Assembly (NCBI GenBank): GCA_026418015.1
Contig: JAOACE010000008.1
Location: 248,001 to 312,000 of the forward strand
DNA length: 64,000 nt
Reading direction: 5' to 3'
Source: Leptospiraceae bacterium
Lineage (GTDB): Bacteria > Spirochaetota > Leptospiria > Leptospirales > Leptonemataceae
Positions 36,835 through 46,449 of the stretch are shown here, one piece after another. Numbering within the stretch: position 1 is the first letter of the stretch; every line of letters starts with the position of its first letter. Under the pieces are notes generated by a model. That model had not been told where the DNA came from and searched no databases. It saw only the letters and a list, made by a program, of their open reading frames with translations. The translations under genes and the position numbers were made by a program.

Positions 36835-39363
36835 TTACATTCTTAATGGATATCCTTTATCGTTAAGGATTTTGACCACTGTATCGAGCATCTCTTGCAA
36901 ATGTTCACTACTAATGGGTTTTTGATCTATGCAATGTACGCGATAACTAACAGATTTTTTTTCTTTGGGTATAGGATCTCCTACATAGATGTCTATTAGT
37001 TCAATTTCTTTAAATTCGCTAAAAAGATCTTTAATAGATTCAATTACTTTATAGGTGGATTCGTTTTTATCCATTAAAATAGTAAAATCAAAGGTTGATT
37101 TGGGTGCAGAAGAAGGAATCTGATATTCGCTTTCTTTACTCGCTCTTTTTTTATCCCAAACAGAAAATAAAGCATCAAAATCCATATCCACCAATACAAC
37201 CTGTTTCGAAGGTGGAAAATTATATTTTTTATACCATTCTGGATGAAGCAACCCTAAAACTCCTAAAAGCATTTCTTTATGATAGATCTCTATCTGACAT
37301 TTTGGATGAAGAAAAAAATATTCTTTCTGTGGAAATTTTAAAGAATATTCTATACGAAAATATCTTAATAAATTTTCGATTAAACTTCTAAGATAGAGAA
37401 CAACCCCTAATCGTTCATCATCTCCAGGCAAAAGAAAATTTTTGTATTTTTTTAGATCCATTGTAAAATAAGCAATCGTTAGTTTTTTTATTTCCTTAGG
37501 CAGGTTTTCTTTTAGGTTTTTTGATTTTTTTTCGCGCGGAATAAAAATTTTATCTAACTCGAACAAACCGACTTCTTCGTAGCGATGGATGTTCAAATAC
37601 ACTTGTTCTAATAAACCGGGGATTAAACTTACCCTCATTCTATCTTTTTGTTTTTGTGCAGGATTTTTTAATTGAATGCCATCATATCCGAAGAGTTCAT
37701 TATCTTCTTTTTTGGCAAAAGAATAATTCATCGTTTCGTAAAAAATTCCATAAGAGCTAATAAACTGTTTTACCTCACGTTCAAAATATCTATGATATGG
37801 CAGGGTGGGCTTTTTTATTTCTACTATGGGAGCAATGGGTTGAATATTATCATATCCATAAATACGCCCAATTTCTTCTACGATGTCTTCGGGAATTGTG
37901 ATATCGTAATAAGATCGAAAAGAAGGTACTTTTATCGTAAGGTTGTTTTTTTGTATTTTTACGTTAAAATACAATCGTTGTAAGATGGATTGAATTTCTT
38001 GTGCCTTAATGGGAAAGCCCAACTTCATTTGAATAAAATCTATCGTTGTTTTGATGGTATTTTCTTTTTTTTCCGGAACCGTAAAATTCGACTGGATTTT
38101 ACCAACTTTTAGGTTTGGGCAGATTTCTTTTAATAATTCGATAAAACGATAGATAGCCATCTTAGAATTTGCTGGATCTAAACCTTTCTCGAAACGTCTT
38201 GCAGATTCTGTACGTATGCCTGTTGACGAAATAGTTTTTCTTATAAATTCGCGTGGGAATGTTGCAGATTCGATAAAGATTTCTTTTGTATCGCTTTTTA
38301 TTGCACTGTTCATCCCACCGATAATCCCCCCTAATGCAACAGGAGTTTTTCCATCGTAGATAATAATACTTCCAGCGGGTATTTTGTAGGTTTGTTCATC
38401 CAACGCAGTAAATTCCATTTCTTTTTTCGATAAATCACAAATCACAGTATCGGATTTTAAATTGTTGAGATCAAAAGCATGATTGGGTTGTCCTAAATCG
38501 TACATAACATAATTAGAAATATCGACAACATTGTTGATTGTTTTTTGTCCAATCGCACTTAATAAAATTCTCATCCATAAGGGGGATGGTTGAATTTCTA
38601 TGTTTGTACAAACTACTCCATTGTATGCCAATGCAGATTGATTTCGAATTTCGATCTTTTTTATTGGTAAAGTTGGATCTTCTTTTATTTTTGGTTTTTT
38701 GTCGAATGATTGAAATTTTCTTTTAAAAATAGCAGAGAGTTCGCGTGCAAAACCATAATGTCCCCATAAGTCTGGTCGGTGGGTAATAGATTTATTGTCG
38801 ATATCTAATACAATATCTTTGTATGGAAATAGTTCTTCTATGGGTTTACCAGGTTTAAGGATGGATTTTTTAATCTTCGACAAGTCTTTTTCTTTTTTGT
38901 TTGCAAAATAAAAGATTTCATCAGGTAGTTCTTCGAGAAGAAGTATACCTCCATTGTCTCCTAAGATTGGATCAAGACCTAGTTCTTTTGCAGAACAAAT
39001 CATACCATAAGAATCTACTCCTCGAATGTTTCGCTTTTCTATGGTTAAGGTTTCGTCGTTAATTTTAAGCTTTGAACCTATTTTCGCAAGTACAACAAAA
39101 CTTCCTTCTTTTACGTTTTTTGCTCCACATAGTATTTGTAAGACATTCTTTCCATCGTCAACTTTACAAATAGTTAATTTATCGCTATTGGGATGTTTTG
39201 TACATTCTAATACTTTCGCGATAACTAAATTTTTATCAAAACTAAAAACTTCGTAAATGGATTCGATTTCGCAAGTCGACATTGTAACTCTATTTGCCAA
39301 TTCTTTTATATCAATATCTTTTAAGTCGACATATTGATTTAACCATTTTAAAGATAATTTCAT
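36835..39363 (-). CDS. pheT: phenylalanyl-tRNA synthetase beta subunit
   Basis: Beta chain of the (alpha-beta)2 synthetase; binds tRNA-Phe and edits Tyr. N-terminal OB-fold VIAKVLECTKHPNSDKLTIC with LQILCGAKNVKEG; B3/B4 editing region with GIRTESARRFEKGLDP; B5 region around EEIGRIYGYDNI; catalytic-like core; C-terminal FDX-ACB domain beginning SSAPKSTFDFTILM. Length 842 is a little above average. A GAGGTGA site lies upstream of the ATG, 12 bases after pheS. The 3' end abuts the convergent helical-protein gene. Confidence 0.95.
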   Translation of the reverse strand: MKLSLKWLNQYVDLKDIDIKELANRVTMSTCEIESIYEVFSFDKNLVIAKVLECTKHPNSDKLTICKVDDGKNVLQILCGAKNVKEGSFVVLAKIGSKLKINDETLTIEKRNIRGVDSYGMICSAKELGLDPILGDNGGILLLEELPDEIFYFANKKEKDLSKIKKSILKPGKPIEELFPYKDIVLDIDNKSITHRPDLWGHYGFARELSAIFKRKFQSFDKKPKIKEDPTLPIKKIEIRNQSALAYNGVVCTNIEIQPSPLWMRILLSAIGQKTINNVVDISNYVMYDLGQPNHAFDLNNLKSDTVICDLSKKEMEFTALDEQTYKIPAGSIIIYDGKTPVALGGIIGGMNSAIKSDTKEIFIESATFPREFIRKTISSTGIRTESARRFEKGLDPANSKMAIYRFIELLKEICPNLKVGKIQSNFTVPEKKENTIKTTIDFIQMKLGFPIKAQEIQSILQRLYFNVKIQKNNLTIKVPSFRSYYDITIPEDIVEEIGRIYGYDNIQPIAPIVEIKKPTLPYHRYFEREVKQFISSYGIFYETMNYSFAKKEDNELFGYDGIQLKNPAQKQKDRMRVSLIPGLLEQVYLNIHRYEEVGLFELDKIFIPREKKSKNLKENLPKEIKKLTIAYFTMDLKKYKNFLLPGDDERLGVVLYLRSLIENLLRYFRIEYSLKFPQKEYFFLHPKCQIEIYHKEMLLGVLGLLHPEWYKKYNFPPSKQVVLVDMDFDALFSVWDKKRASKESEYQIPSSAPKSTFDFTILMDKNESTYKVIESIKDLFSEFKEIELIDIYVGDPIPKEKKSVSYRVHCIDQKPISSEHLQEMLDTVVKILNDKGYPLRM

Positions 39364-39375
39364 AAATCACCTCGA

Positions 39376-40410
39376 TTAAAATTGTTCTAAAAAGCGAATG
39401 TTGCCCGAAAGAAAATGACGTATATCTTCGATGGAATGCCGCATCATCACCAATCGACTTAGCCCCATTCCAAAAGCAAATCCTGTCCATATTTGTGGAT
39501 CAATTCCACCAGCTTTTAATACATTTGGATGGATCAAACCACAGGGTAAAAGTTCTACCCATCCCGAATATTTACAAACCTGACATCCTTTACCAGAACA
39601 AATCAAACATTGAATATCCAACTCAAAACCAGGTTCAACAAATGGAAAATATCCTGGACGCAAACGAACAGTGACATCTTTTTCGAAAAACGTCGATAAA
39701 AATGTCTTCATGATGTAAATCAAGTTGGCAGTAGAAACATTTTTGTCTACCATCATACCTTCTAACTGATAAAACGTATTTTCGTGAGAAGCATCGGTTT
39801 CTTCGTATCGAAAGACTCTACCAGGTACAATAATCTTAAAAGGTGGTTTTAAAACTTCCATTGCGCGAACTTGAACAGAAGAAGTATGGGTTCTTAACAA
39901 AAATCCTTCTTCTGTCCAAAAGGTATCTTGCATATCTCTTGCTGGATGATCATCTGTAAAATTCAACTTACCAAAATTGTATTCATCTAATTCCACTTCT
40001 GGACCTTCCATGATCTGAAAGCCCATGTTGATAAAAATGTCTTCTACTTCGTATTGAATCTGCGATAAAGGATGGATTCTTCCCACACGATTTTTTATAG
40101 GTCTAAGAATATCGAAAAATTCTTTTTGTAAACTTTCTTGGATTTCTTTTTTTTCTAGTTCGACTTGCTTTTCTTTGAATAAAACAGTTAGTTGATCTTT
40201 TAGCTGGTTTGCAATAATACCTATTTCTTTTTTCTCTTCTGGACTAAGGTCTTTTAATTGTTTTAAGATTTCTGTAATTCTTCCTTTTTTACCCAAAATG
40301 TCTTGGTATAATTCTTTTAAATGTTCTACGTCAATAATCGATGATATTTTTTCTTGAATTTCTTTTTCTAAGTTTATCAGTGATTCTTTAATAGATTGAT
40401 AATTTTGCAT
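39376..40410 (-). CDS. pheS: phenylalanyl-tRNA synthetase alpha subunit
   Basis: Catalytic class II chain that activates phenylalanine. N-terminal coiled coil binds tRNA; motif 2 is [20 protein letters not shown]; motif 3 is [20 protein letters not shown]. Between them a four-cysteine cluster ([16 protein letters not shown]) may bind zinc, as in many bacterial PheS. Length 344 is typical. It leads the pheST operon. The 139-base region upstream of it, shared with rpmF, shows no leader peptide with a phenylalanine run and no T-box-like structure that I could find. Confidence 0.96.
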   Translation of the reverse strand: MQNYQSIKESLINLEKEIQEKISSIIDVEHLKELYQDILGKKGRITEILKQLKDLSPEEKKEIGIIANQLKDQLTVLFKEKQVELEKKEIQESLQKEFFDILRPIKNRVGRIHPLSQIQYEVEDIFINMGFQIMEGPEVELDEYNFGKLNFTDDHPARDMQDTFWTEEGFLLRTHTSSVQVRAMEVLKPPFKIIVPGRVFRYEETDASHENTFYQLEGMMVDKNVSTANLIYIMKTFLSTFFEKDVTVRLRPGYFPFVEPGFELDIQCLICSGKGCQVCKYSGWVELLPCGLIHPNVLKAGGIDPQIWTGFAFGMGLSRLVMMRHSIEDIRHFLSGNIRFLEQF

Positions 40411-40549
40411 TTTAAGTTCAGAGTTTTTTAATTTTTTTTTGTGTCTATTAGAATTTAAGAAATTTAAATAAATGAATTGATCATTTTTTTTATTGTCTTA
40501 TAGTTTAGAAAAAAATTTATGGATATATTATTATTTCTGGTGGTGATTT

Positions 40550-40744
40550 ATGGCAGTACCCAAAAGGAAAATATCCAAACAAAAGAAAAGACAAAGACGA
40601 TCTCATCATGCATTAGGTAAACCAAGTTTAGTGGCATGCAAAAATTGTGGTGCACTAATTAAACCCCATCGTGTTTGTCCAGAATGTGGATTTTACAAAA
40701 ATCGCATTGTATTACCTCCCAAAAAAATGGTCACCCAAATATAA
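40550..40744 (+). CDS. rpmF: 50S ribosomal protein L32
   Basis: A 64-residue basic protein: [20 protein letters not shown] at the N-terminus, then the zinc-binding pairs CKNC (about 30-33) and CPEC (about 43-46). This is the C+ (zinc) form of L32. A GGTGGTG stretch before the ATG can serve as ribosome-binding site. Unlike many bacteria, plsX, fabH and acpP do not follow; an envelope protein gene does, after a hairpin that begins in the last codons of rpmF. Confidence 0.97.
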   Translation: MAVPKRKISKQKKRQRRSHHALGKPSLVACKNCGALIKPHRVCPECGFYKNRIVLPPKKMVTQI

Positions 40745-40775
40745 TGTAGGGTGATCATTTTGATAATTTTTTCCT
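40727..40775 (+). terminator. intrinsic terminator overlapping the end of rpmF
   Basis: Stem ATGGTCACCC (40727-40736) pairs with GGGTGATCAT (40749-40758), one G-U pair included, with a 12-base loop, followed by TTTGATAATTTTTTCC. The left arm is made of rpmF codons and the loop holds its stop codon. Confidence 0.65.
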
Positions 40776-40831
40776 CATTTTTTTTGATTAAAAATTGACT
40801 TTTTATCAACTTTACTTTACTTGACATCATA

Positions 40832-41632
40832 ATGAGTTTTATTTTATTAAAAAAAATATTTTTTTTGTTTTTTATTGTTAGCTTTTCGCAATTATTTGCA
40901 GATATAGTTTACTTAAAAAACGGAAAAAAAATCGAAGGAAAAATCGTAAATCAAAGTAGAACACAAATACAGATCGAAATTAATGGAAAATTAGAACTAA
41001 TCGATAAGCAAAACATAAATAAAATTGAATTTGAGAATTTAGAAGAGCGTAAAAAACAAGAAGAACTTAAACGCCAACAAGAAGAAGAGCGTAAAAAACA
41101 AGAAGAATTAAAAAGAAAACAAGAAATAAAACCACCTAACACAGAATTTGTTTATTTAAAAACAGCAGTATTACCTGGTTGGGGCGAATATTCTATAAAC
41201 AATTATTATCGATCCGCCATTTGGGGTGGATTATTCTGGATTTCTTTAGGTGCAACTATTTCCGAGATAAATAAACTTAAAACCTTTCAAAAAGAATATA
41301 ACAATTTAAATAATTTATATCAAGTATCTCCACCAGATTACGAATTCTATTTTATTAGTCAGATCAATAACAAAAAGTCTTTAGCAAAATCTTCTTATAA
41401 CAAAGCAAATGGATTAGCAATATTAACTATACTTGTCTATTTTTTGCAATTCCCTTTTTTGTATTACGATTTAAGAGAGATAAGCTATGCTGATCCATCC
41501 AAACCTACATTAGCATCACAAATAGAAAATGTACACGAAATCAACCTTTTAAATATAGAAAAAAACCTTCGATTTGGTTATAACAATTTCTACCCAGAAC
41601 AGCTGATATTTATCTACGAAAGTCGATTTTGA
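40832..41632 (+). CDS. exported protein with LA_0442-like N-terminal domain and membrane helices
   Basis: A 266-residue protein. Signal segment to about residue 24 (FSQLFADI), then DIVYLKNGKKIEGKIVNQSR and IEINGKLELIDKQNINKIEF, a small beta domain that I associate with the Leptospira LA_0442/LA_0875 N-terminal family. A charged tract with a 14-residue duplicate (KKQEELKRQQEEER) links it to a C-terminal part beginning TAVLPGWGEYSINNYYRSA, the DUF5683-like start found in Leptospira membrane proteins, with two hydrophobic segments. Likely in the cell envelope. Function unknown. Confidence 0.65.
   Translation: MSFILLKKIFFLFFIVSFSQLFADIVYLKNGKKIEGKIVNQSRTQIQIEINGKLELIDKQNINKIEFENLEERKKQEELKRQQEEERKKQEELKRKQEIKPPNTEFVYLKTAVLPGWGEYSINNYYRSAIWGGLFWISLGATISEINKLKTFQKEYNNLNNLYQVSPPDYEFYFISQINNKKSLAKSSYNKANGLAILTILVYFLQFPFLYYDLREISYADPSKPTLASQIENVHEINLLNIEKNLRFGYNNFYPEQLIFIYESRF
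41042..41110 (+). repeat. 42-base tandem duplication within the charged linker
   Basis: GAAGAGCGTAAAAAACAAGA begins at 41042 and again at 41084, a 42-base (14-codon) period. The two copies differ only by a few silent or conservative changes, consistent with slippage in a coiled-coil linker. Confidence 0.8.
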
Positions 41633-41814
41633 ATTTAAGGATTTTTTTTATAAAAATCATTTTTTTTGTTTGATTTATTGTTTAGTTTGTTTTATTAGTT
41701 TAATTATTTCTTAAAATGAGCAAGATAAAAAAATCTAAAATATATGGGGCAACATAAAACTAATTAAAGAGAATGGGGGGGAATAAAATTCTTATTAAAA
41801 TAAAAGAGAAAAAT

Positions 41815-42990
41815 ATGAAAAAAGTCAAAAAATTGATTATGATTATTATAGGACTAATAGGTTTTTTTTCTTGTATTAAATTTCAAGAGCATCCATTAGA
41901 TCCTACAACACCACAGGGTTTTTTATTTAAACTTTTAAGAGAGCAAAAGATCAAAGAATATTTGATTGGTATGGATAAAAAAAGTGTATTTGTGATCGAT
42001 TTAGAAACAAAAGAAGTTTACTTTAAACAGATCATTGATATAAACAATTCTAACGACGATTTGATGCAAGCAACGCAGTCAAAAGATAATCCATCGATAC
42101 TCTATTTTCTAAAATACGATCCTGATCCACCCTTAACAAGTGTTCTAAAATACGATATTATCCACGATTTTTATGAATCTTCTCCGGAAACATTTAACAC
42201 AGGTAGTAGTTATGATAAAGGTTTTTATTACGACAATGGATATTTATATTTTATATCAACTAATGATGGTAGCAATTGTAATAATACTATTTGTTTACAC
42301 AAAATTGATGCTAACACATTTAATCGAACTACTAGCAGCAATGCAGTTAATTTTAATGATATTTCAAATCTATCAGTAGGCAAAGATTATGTATTCTTGG
42401 TAAATTATTATACAAAATTTTCTCACTATTTTGAAAAAAATAATTTAAATAATTTTAACAATATTAACCTTAATAGTTCTTTTTCATATTTAAAATCTGT
42501 CTATACATTTACAAATGGAAACAATCAAAACTTCGTGGTATATGTAGGTAAGGACTATATTTATTCTAATCCAAGTTTAAAATTAGATTTAGAACTCAAT
42601 ACTCCTTATACAAACCCAACTATTATTAATGATTATAATTACTCCCCCATACCAATCTTAATCCATAGAAATTCTACCAATGAGCTCTATGGTTTTATTT
42701 ATTTGGGAAGTAACAAAAAAAGTTATCGTTATAATATAAGCAACAATACCGTCGATATTGATCCTTTAATCTTAAACAATTACGATAATTTGTTTCTACT
42801 TACACAAAATACAGACGAAAGTCAATTCTATGTTGCATTCATAGACAATCTCAATGGCTGTTATGTTGCAGTTCTTTCTCCCTACACAGAAATTTTCCGA
42901 GTGCAAGTAAATAACGATCCGAATTTATGTACGATCAATTATCTGCAGTATTTTAAAACACAACAGTTAGATTTATCGTCTTTTAATTAA
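41815..42990 (+). CDS. lipoprotein of unknown function, possibly beta-propeller
   Basis: About 391 residues from ATG 41815, chosen over an in-frame ATG at 41773 because it puts the signal peptide at the start (KKLIMIIIGLIGFFSCIKFQ). After the lipidated Cys comes HPLDPTTPQGFLFKLLRE, a segment of the kind seen after the lipobox of many Leptospira lipoproteins. The rest is beta-rich and Asn/Tyr-rich with repeated motifs such as KKSVFVIDLETKEVYF and KDYVFLVNYYTKF, which would fit propeller blades. Ends at a strong terminator. No enzyme motif found. Confidence 0.65.
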   Translation: MKKVKKLIMIIIGLIGFFSCIKFQEHPLDPTTPQGFLFKLLREQKIKEYLIGMDKKSVFVIDLETKEVYFKQIIDINNSNDDLMQATQSKDNPSILYFLKYDPDPPLTSVLKYDIIHDFYESSPETFNTGSSYDKGFYYDNGYLYFISTNDGSNCNNTICLHKIDANTFNRTTSSNAVNFNDISNLSVGKDYVFLVNYYTKFSHYFEKNNLNNFNNINLNSSFSYLKSVYTFTNGNNQNFVVYVGKDYIYSNPSLKLDLELNTPYTNPTIINDYNYSPIPILIHRNSTNELYGFIYLGSNKKSYRYNISNNTVDIDPLILNNYDNLFLLTQNTDESQFYVAFIDNLNGCYVAVLSPYTEIFRVQVNNDPNLCTINYLQYFKTQQLDLSSFN

Positions 42991-43018
42991 AAAAAAGCAC
43001 CATAATGGTGCTTTTTTT
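42991..43018. terminator. strong bidirectional intrinsic terminator
   Basis: AAAAAAGCACCA and TGGTGCTTTTTT form a perfect 12-base stem around a 3-base loop, with A and T tracts on both sides so it works in either direction. It separates the convergent lipoprotein and thiolase genes. Confidence 0.9.
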
Positions 43019-44336
43019 ATGCTCGTTCAATCATCAATGCACCTGCAACACCACCATGTGCACATGCAGTACAGATTACGCGATTTACAGATGGATCGTG
43101 CTTCATATCCATGATTGCATTCGCAATCAAACGAATTCCAGTTGCTCCAAAGGGATGACCAATTGCAATAGAACCACCAAAAGTATTGATTTTTTTCTCT
43201 TCGAAACGTTTCTGCCAATCAAACCCTGTTTGAATTCGAATTTCTTCTAGTGCACCTACCGCAGTTGCTGCAAATGCTTCGTGAATTTCGATTACATCAA
43301 CATCTTGGGGTTTTAACCCAAAGTCTTGCAATAATCCTAAGGTTGCAGCAGCTTGACCAATTCCCATTAAATTGGGATGTACACCTTTCATTTTCCAACC
43401 TGTTAAATAAGCTTGAATTTCTAGACCTAATTCTTTTGCTCTTTCTGGTGTAGTTAAAATTAACCCAGAAGCACCATCAGAACGAGGAGATGCATTAAAA
43501 ATCGTTACAGTTGGTCCTACATCGTTTTTTAGATCTTTACCATATTTTTGTTTAAATTGATCCCACTTCATACCAGGATTATCAAAAAGAAGCATTGCTC
43601 TTTCCATTCGAGAAGGATTTTCTACAATACCTTTTCTTAGAAGAACTGCTTCGTCTGCTTTAAGGGGATTTCCTTCGTCATCGATTACTTCCATAATATA
43701 GGGATCGTATAATCCTTGTGTTGTTGCTTCGTAAGCTCTTTTAAAACTTTCGTAAGCTAATTTATCTTGAATTTCTCTAGATAATCTATAATTTTGAGCA
43801 ACAATTTCTGCTGTAACTGCCATACCATAACTTGTTTCTCCGTCAGCTAATCCATCTTCTAATAGATCTCGAACTTCTACCCCTTCGGGCAATTTATCGG
43901 GAAGAAGGGAAAGCAATCGATCTAAACTACTGGTTTTTTTGTTCATCCTTGCATTTTTAATAACAAATGGCATGGAGGTTTGAGATTCTTCCCCAATAGT
44001 TAGAAAAAGTTTTCCTTCTCCTAGTAAAATTCTTCTTGCACTTTCTACAACAGCTTCCATTGCAGAAACACAGTTTTGATTGACTGTTAGTGCAGGAATT
44101 TCGTCAGGCAATCCTATTAAGTTTGCAATAACCCTTGCAGAGTTGGGAGCAAAAGGAAAACCTTCACCAACTATTACCCCATCAACATTTTTTTTATCTA
44201 TACCACTCAATTTTAAAATATCTTCTGCTACCATCTTACCTAAATGGTGAGCGGGAAATCTACCTAACGCCTTTGCAATCTGTGCAAAAGGTGTTCTTCG
44301 AGTAGTACAGATAGCCAATTTCTTTTCTAACTTCAT
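43017..44336 (-). CDS. acetyl-CoA acyltransferase (thiolase)
   Basis: Thiolase that cleaves or forms 3-ketoacyl-CoA. I start at ATG 44336 (MKLEKKLAICTTRRTPFAQI); a 20-residue upstream extension in frame is hydrophobic and unlikely. Nucleophile Cys in LTVNQNCVSAMEAV, catalytic IHEAFAATA, GGSIAIGHPFGATG and C-terminal ICTACAHGGVAGALMIE. The last motif usually reads CxGGGxG; here AHGG replaces GGG. Length about 439 is longer than PhaA/AtoB (~390) and suits FadI/FadA-like enzymes. No fadB-like partner is adjacent. Minus TTGACG lies 29 bases before the ATG. Confidence 0.88.
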   Translation of the reverse strand: MKLEKKLAICTTRRTPFAQIAKALGRFPAHHLGKMVAEDILKLSGIDKKNVDGVIVGEGFPFAPNSARVIANLIGLPDEIPALTVNQNCVSAMEAVVESARRILLGEGKLFLTIGEESQTSMPFVIKNARMNKKTSSLDRLLSLLPDKLPEGVEVRDLLEDGLADGETSYGMAVTAEIVAQNYRLSREIQDKLAYESFKRAYEATTQGLYDPYIMEVIDDEGNPLKADEAVLLRKGIVENPSRMERAMLLFDNPGMKWDQFKQKYGKDLKNDVGPTVTIFNASPRSDGASGLILTTPERAKELGLEIQAYLTGWKMKGVHPNLMGIGQAAATLGLLQDFGLKPQDVDVIEIHEAFAATAVGALEEIRIQTGFDWQKRFEEKKINTFGGSIAIGHPFGATGIRLIANAIMDMKHDPSVNRVICTACAHGGVAGALMIERA

Positions 44337-44419
44337 AATGGTAAAAACATAAAGAATGATTTTTACGTCAAATAAAAGTTTTGACAATTTTATCAAATCA
44401 AAAAAAATTTCTACGATCG

Positions 44420-45205
44420 ATGAACACCAAAATAGAAATCTATACTTATAGTTCTAAGTCACAAGATTTGATCACTAAAACCATCGAAAAATATACAAAG
44501 GATACGTGGTTATTCTCTTACAAAGAAAATATTTTACACATATGCGATGAATTGATCAAAAATGCAATCAAATCCAACTATAAACTAATCCTAATTTTAT
44601 TCGAACTAAAAAATCTATACAAAAGTTCATTAGGAAATATCGAATCCCAAGAATTGATGGATTGGCTAAAAGAAATATTATTTTCTGGCGAACACCAGCT
44701 AATTCATCATAACTTAAAAAAAATCAGTCACGAAGATATTTCGAAAAAACTCAAAGAACTGATGCATTACGAAAGATTTTACATTGAATACAAAGAAAAT
44801 AAATCCAATTCGCACTACCTTAAAGAAATTCGAACCATTGCGAAAATCAAACAAATTCTAAAAAAATTTGGAATCTATACTCTTGTAGAATTTTATCAAA
44901 ACCCAGAATTTATCCATATTTTAATTCAAAATGGATCTCCTATACTCGAAGAAGATTTTCTAAGAATCGTAGAAAAAAGAAAAACATTTTCTGAATATGT
45001 AAAAAACCAAAAAAAAGAAGAATTTTTCGTAGAGAACATCGATACCTCTGGTGGAGGACATGGATTAGGTTATCCTCTAATGGATGCACTACTTTTAGAA
45101 ATGGGACTTAAACCCGAAGAACATCTTTATTTAGTTTCTGCTAAAAGGACGATGGTGCTATTAAACCTACCATTAAAACCAGTCCAGGAAAGCGTAAATG
45201 CATAA
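44420..45205 (+). CDS. stand-alone GHKL-type ATPase protein (second copy)
   Basis: About 261 residues from ATG 44420; an upstream in-frame TTG at 44381 coincides with a TTGACA hexamer and is probably the -35 rather than a start. Near residue 43 an N-box-like LHICDELIKNAIKSNYKLI; near 171, HILIQNGSPILEEDFLRIVE; near 210, DTSGGGHGLGYPLMDALLLE. This N-box / N-G-S-P-I / GGGxGxG order is shared with the proteins at 22262-23494 and 61837-62658. No His-kinase dimer domain, sensor or transmembrane segment. Likely an ATP-binding regulator; divergent from the thiolase gene. Confidence 0.62.
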   Translation: MNTKIEIYTYSSKSQDLITKTIEKYTKDTWLFSYKENILHICDELIKNAIKSNYKLILILFELKNLYKSSLGNIESQELMDWLKEILFSGEHQLIHHNLKKISHEDISKKLKELMHYERFYIEYKENKSNSHYLKEIRTIAKIKQILKKFGIYTLVEFYQNPEFIHILIQNGSPILEEDFLRIVEKRKTFSEYVKNQKKEEFFVENIDTSGGGHGLGYPLMDALLLEMGLKPEEHLYLVSAKRTMVLLNLPLKPVQESVNA

Positions 45206-45270
45206 TTGTTATTTCTACTAAAAAGATAGAAAAAGTTTGAATTTATAACTCAAAATTTTTTTTTATCCTT

Positions 45271-46404
45271 ATGATAATAGAAGATCCCTATAAAAGTTTA
45301 AATCCACCCATTTATCCAAGTGCTGTATATTTGTTTGATTCTATCGAAGAACTCATCGATTTTGTTTCTTCGAAGGAAAAACGTCGATTTGAATATGGCC
45401 GTTATGGAAATCCTACGAATTCCTATTTAGAATTGATCATTGCTCAGTTAGAAAAAGCAGAATCCGCCTATGTAGTATCTTCTGGTATGAGTGCTTGTAC
45501 AATTCCCCTTTTAACATTCTTGGATTCGGGAGATCACGTAATCCTAACATCGGATATGTATCTAAAAACGCGAAACTTTATAGAAAAAACTTTATCAAAA
45601 TTCAACATACAAAGTACAGTGGTTTTTCCTTCTAACGAAGAAATTCTTGGAGCAATTCGACCCAACACAAAAATTGTTTTTTCGGAGCTACCTACCAATC
45701 CATTTTATTATGTAATAGATTTAAAGCCACTAAGCGAAGAGTTAAAAAAAAGAAATATTCTACTTTTTATCGATAGCACTCTTGCATCGCCCATCAATTG
45801 TCGACCATTAGAATATGGTGCAGATTTAGTCATACATTCTCTTACCAAATATTTTAGTGGACAAAATGATTGTATTGCAGGAGCCATTGCTGGTTCTAAG
45901 CAACTAATAGAAAAAATACGCGAATTCAACGGTGCTATTGGTGCAATTTTACCTGCGGAATTAAGCTATAAGATTTTTCGAAGTACAAAAACAATGGCAT
46001 TAAGGATGGACTATCATAACAAAACTACTTTAGAAATTGCTGATTTTTTATCGAAACATCCTAAAATAAAAAGGGTTTATTATCCCCTCCATCCATCCCA
46101 TCCTCATTACGAAATTGCCAAAAAATATCTTAAAGGTGGTGGTTGTTTGTTGACCATAGAACTCGATGGAAACCTCGAATCGCTAAAAAGATTTTGTAAT
46201 TCCTGTAAAATCTTTAAAATCGGACCAAGTTTTGCTAGTTATGAATCATTATTAGACCCACCTTATATTATGTCCCATTGGGATGTGCCAGACGAAGAAA
46301 GAAAAAAAATGAATATTTTTGAATATACCCTTCGTATTTCTATTGGATTAGAAAACAAAGAAGATTTAATGCAAGATTTAGATCAAGCATTAAAAAAAAT
46401 TTAA
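45271..46404 (+). CDS. PLP-dependent trans-sulfuration enzyme (Cys/Met metabolism family)
   Basis: A 377-residue fold-type I PLP enzyme. YGRYGNPTNSYLELIIAQLE binds phosphate, SSGMSACTIPLL follows, DSTLASPINCRPLEYGADLV carries the PLP-binding Asp, and VIHSLTKYFSGQND has the Schiff-base Lys. The C-terminus FEYTLRISIGLENKEDLMQD is typical. It could be cystathionine gamma-synthase, cystathionine lyase, methionine gamma-lyase or O-acetylhomoserine sulfhydrylase; sequence alone does not decide, and no met gene is adjacent. No Shine-Dalgarno; TTGAAT is 28 bases before the ATG. Confidence 0.87.
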   Translation: MIIEDPYKSLNPPIYPSAVYLFDSIEELIDFVSSKEKRRFEYGRYGNPTNSYLELIIAQLEKAESAYVVSSGMSACTIPLLTFLDSGDHVILTSDMYLKTRNFIEKTLSKFNIQSTVVFPSNEEILGAIRPNTKIVFSELPTNPFYYVIDLKPLSEELKKRNILLFIDSTLASPINCRPLEYGADLVIHSLTKYFSGQNDCIAGAIAGSKQLIEKIREFNGAIGAILPAELSYKIFRSTKTMALRMDYHNKTTLEIADFLSKHPKIKRVYYPLHPSHPHYEIAKKYLKGGGCLLTIELDGNLESLKRFCNSCKIFKIGPSFASYESLLDPPYIMSHWDVPDEERKKMNIFEYTLRISIGLENKEDLMQDLDQALKKI

Positions 46405-46449
46405 TTTTTTTTAGATATTTTTTTAATTATATTTATTATAAAAAAATTT

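Noticed and set aside
40411-40549. Attenuator or T-box upstream of pheS
   Set aside because: No phenylalanine-rich leader frame, no specifier-loop structure and no terminator hairpin were found.
41042-41110. The 42-base repeat as a CRISPR or mobile-element repeat
   Set aside because: Only two in-frame copies within a charged protein linker, with no spacers.
43005-43453. Cysteine-rich open frames antisense and in shifted frame within the thiolase gene
   Set aside because: They are by-products of thiolase codons; the thiolase frame is complete with all catalytic motifs.
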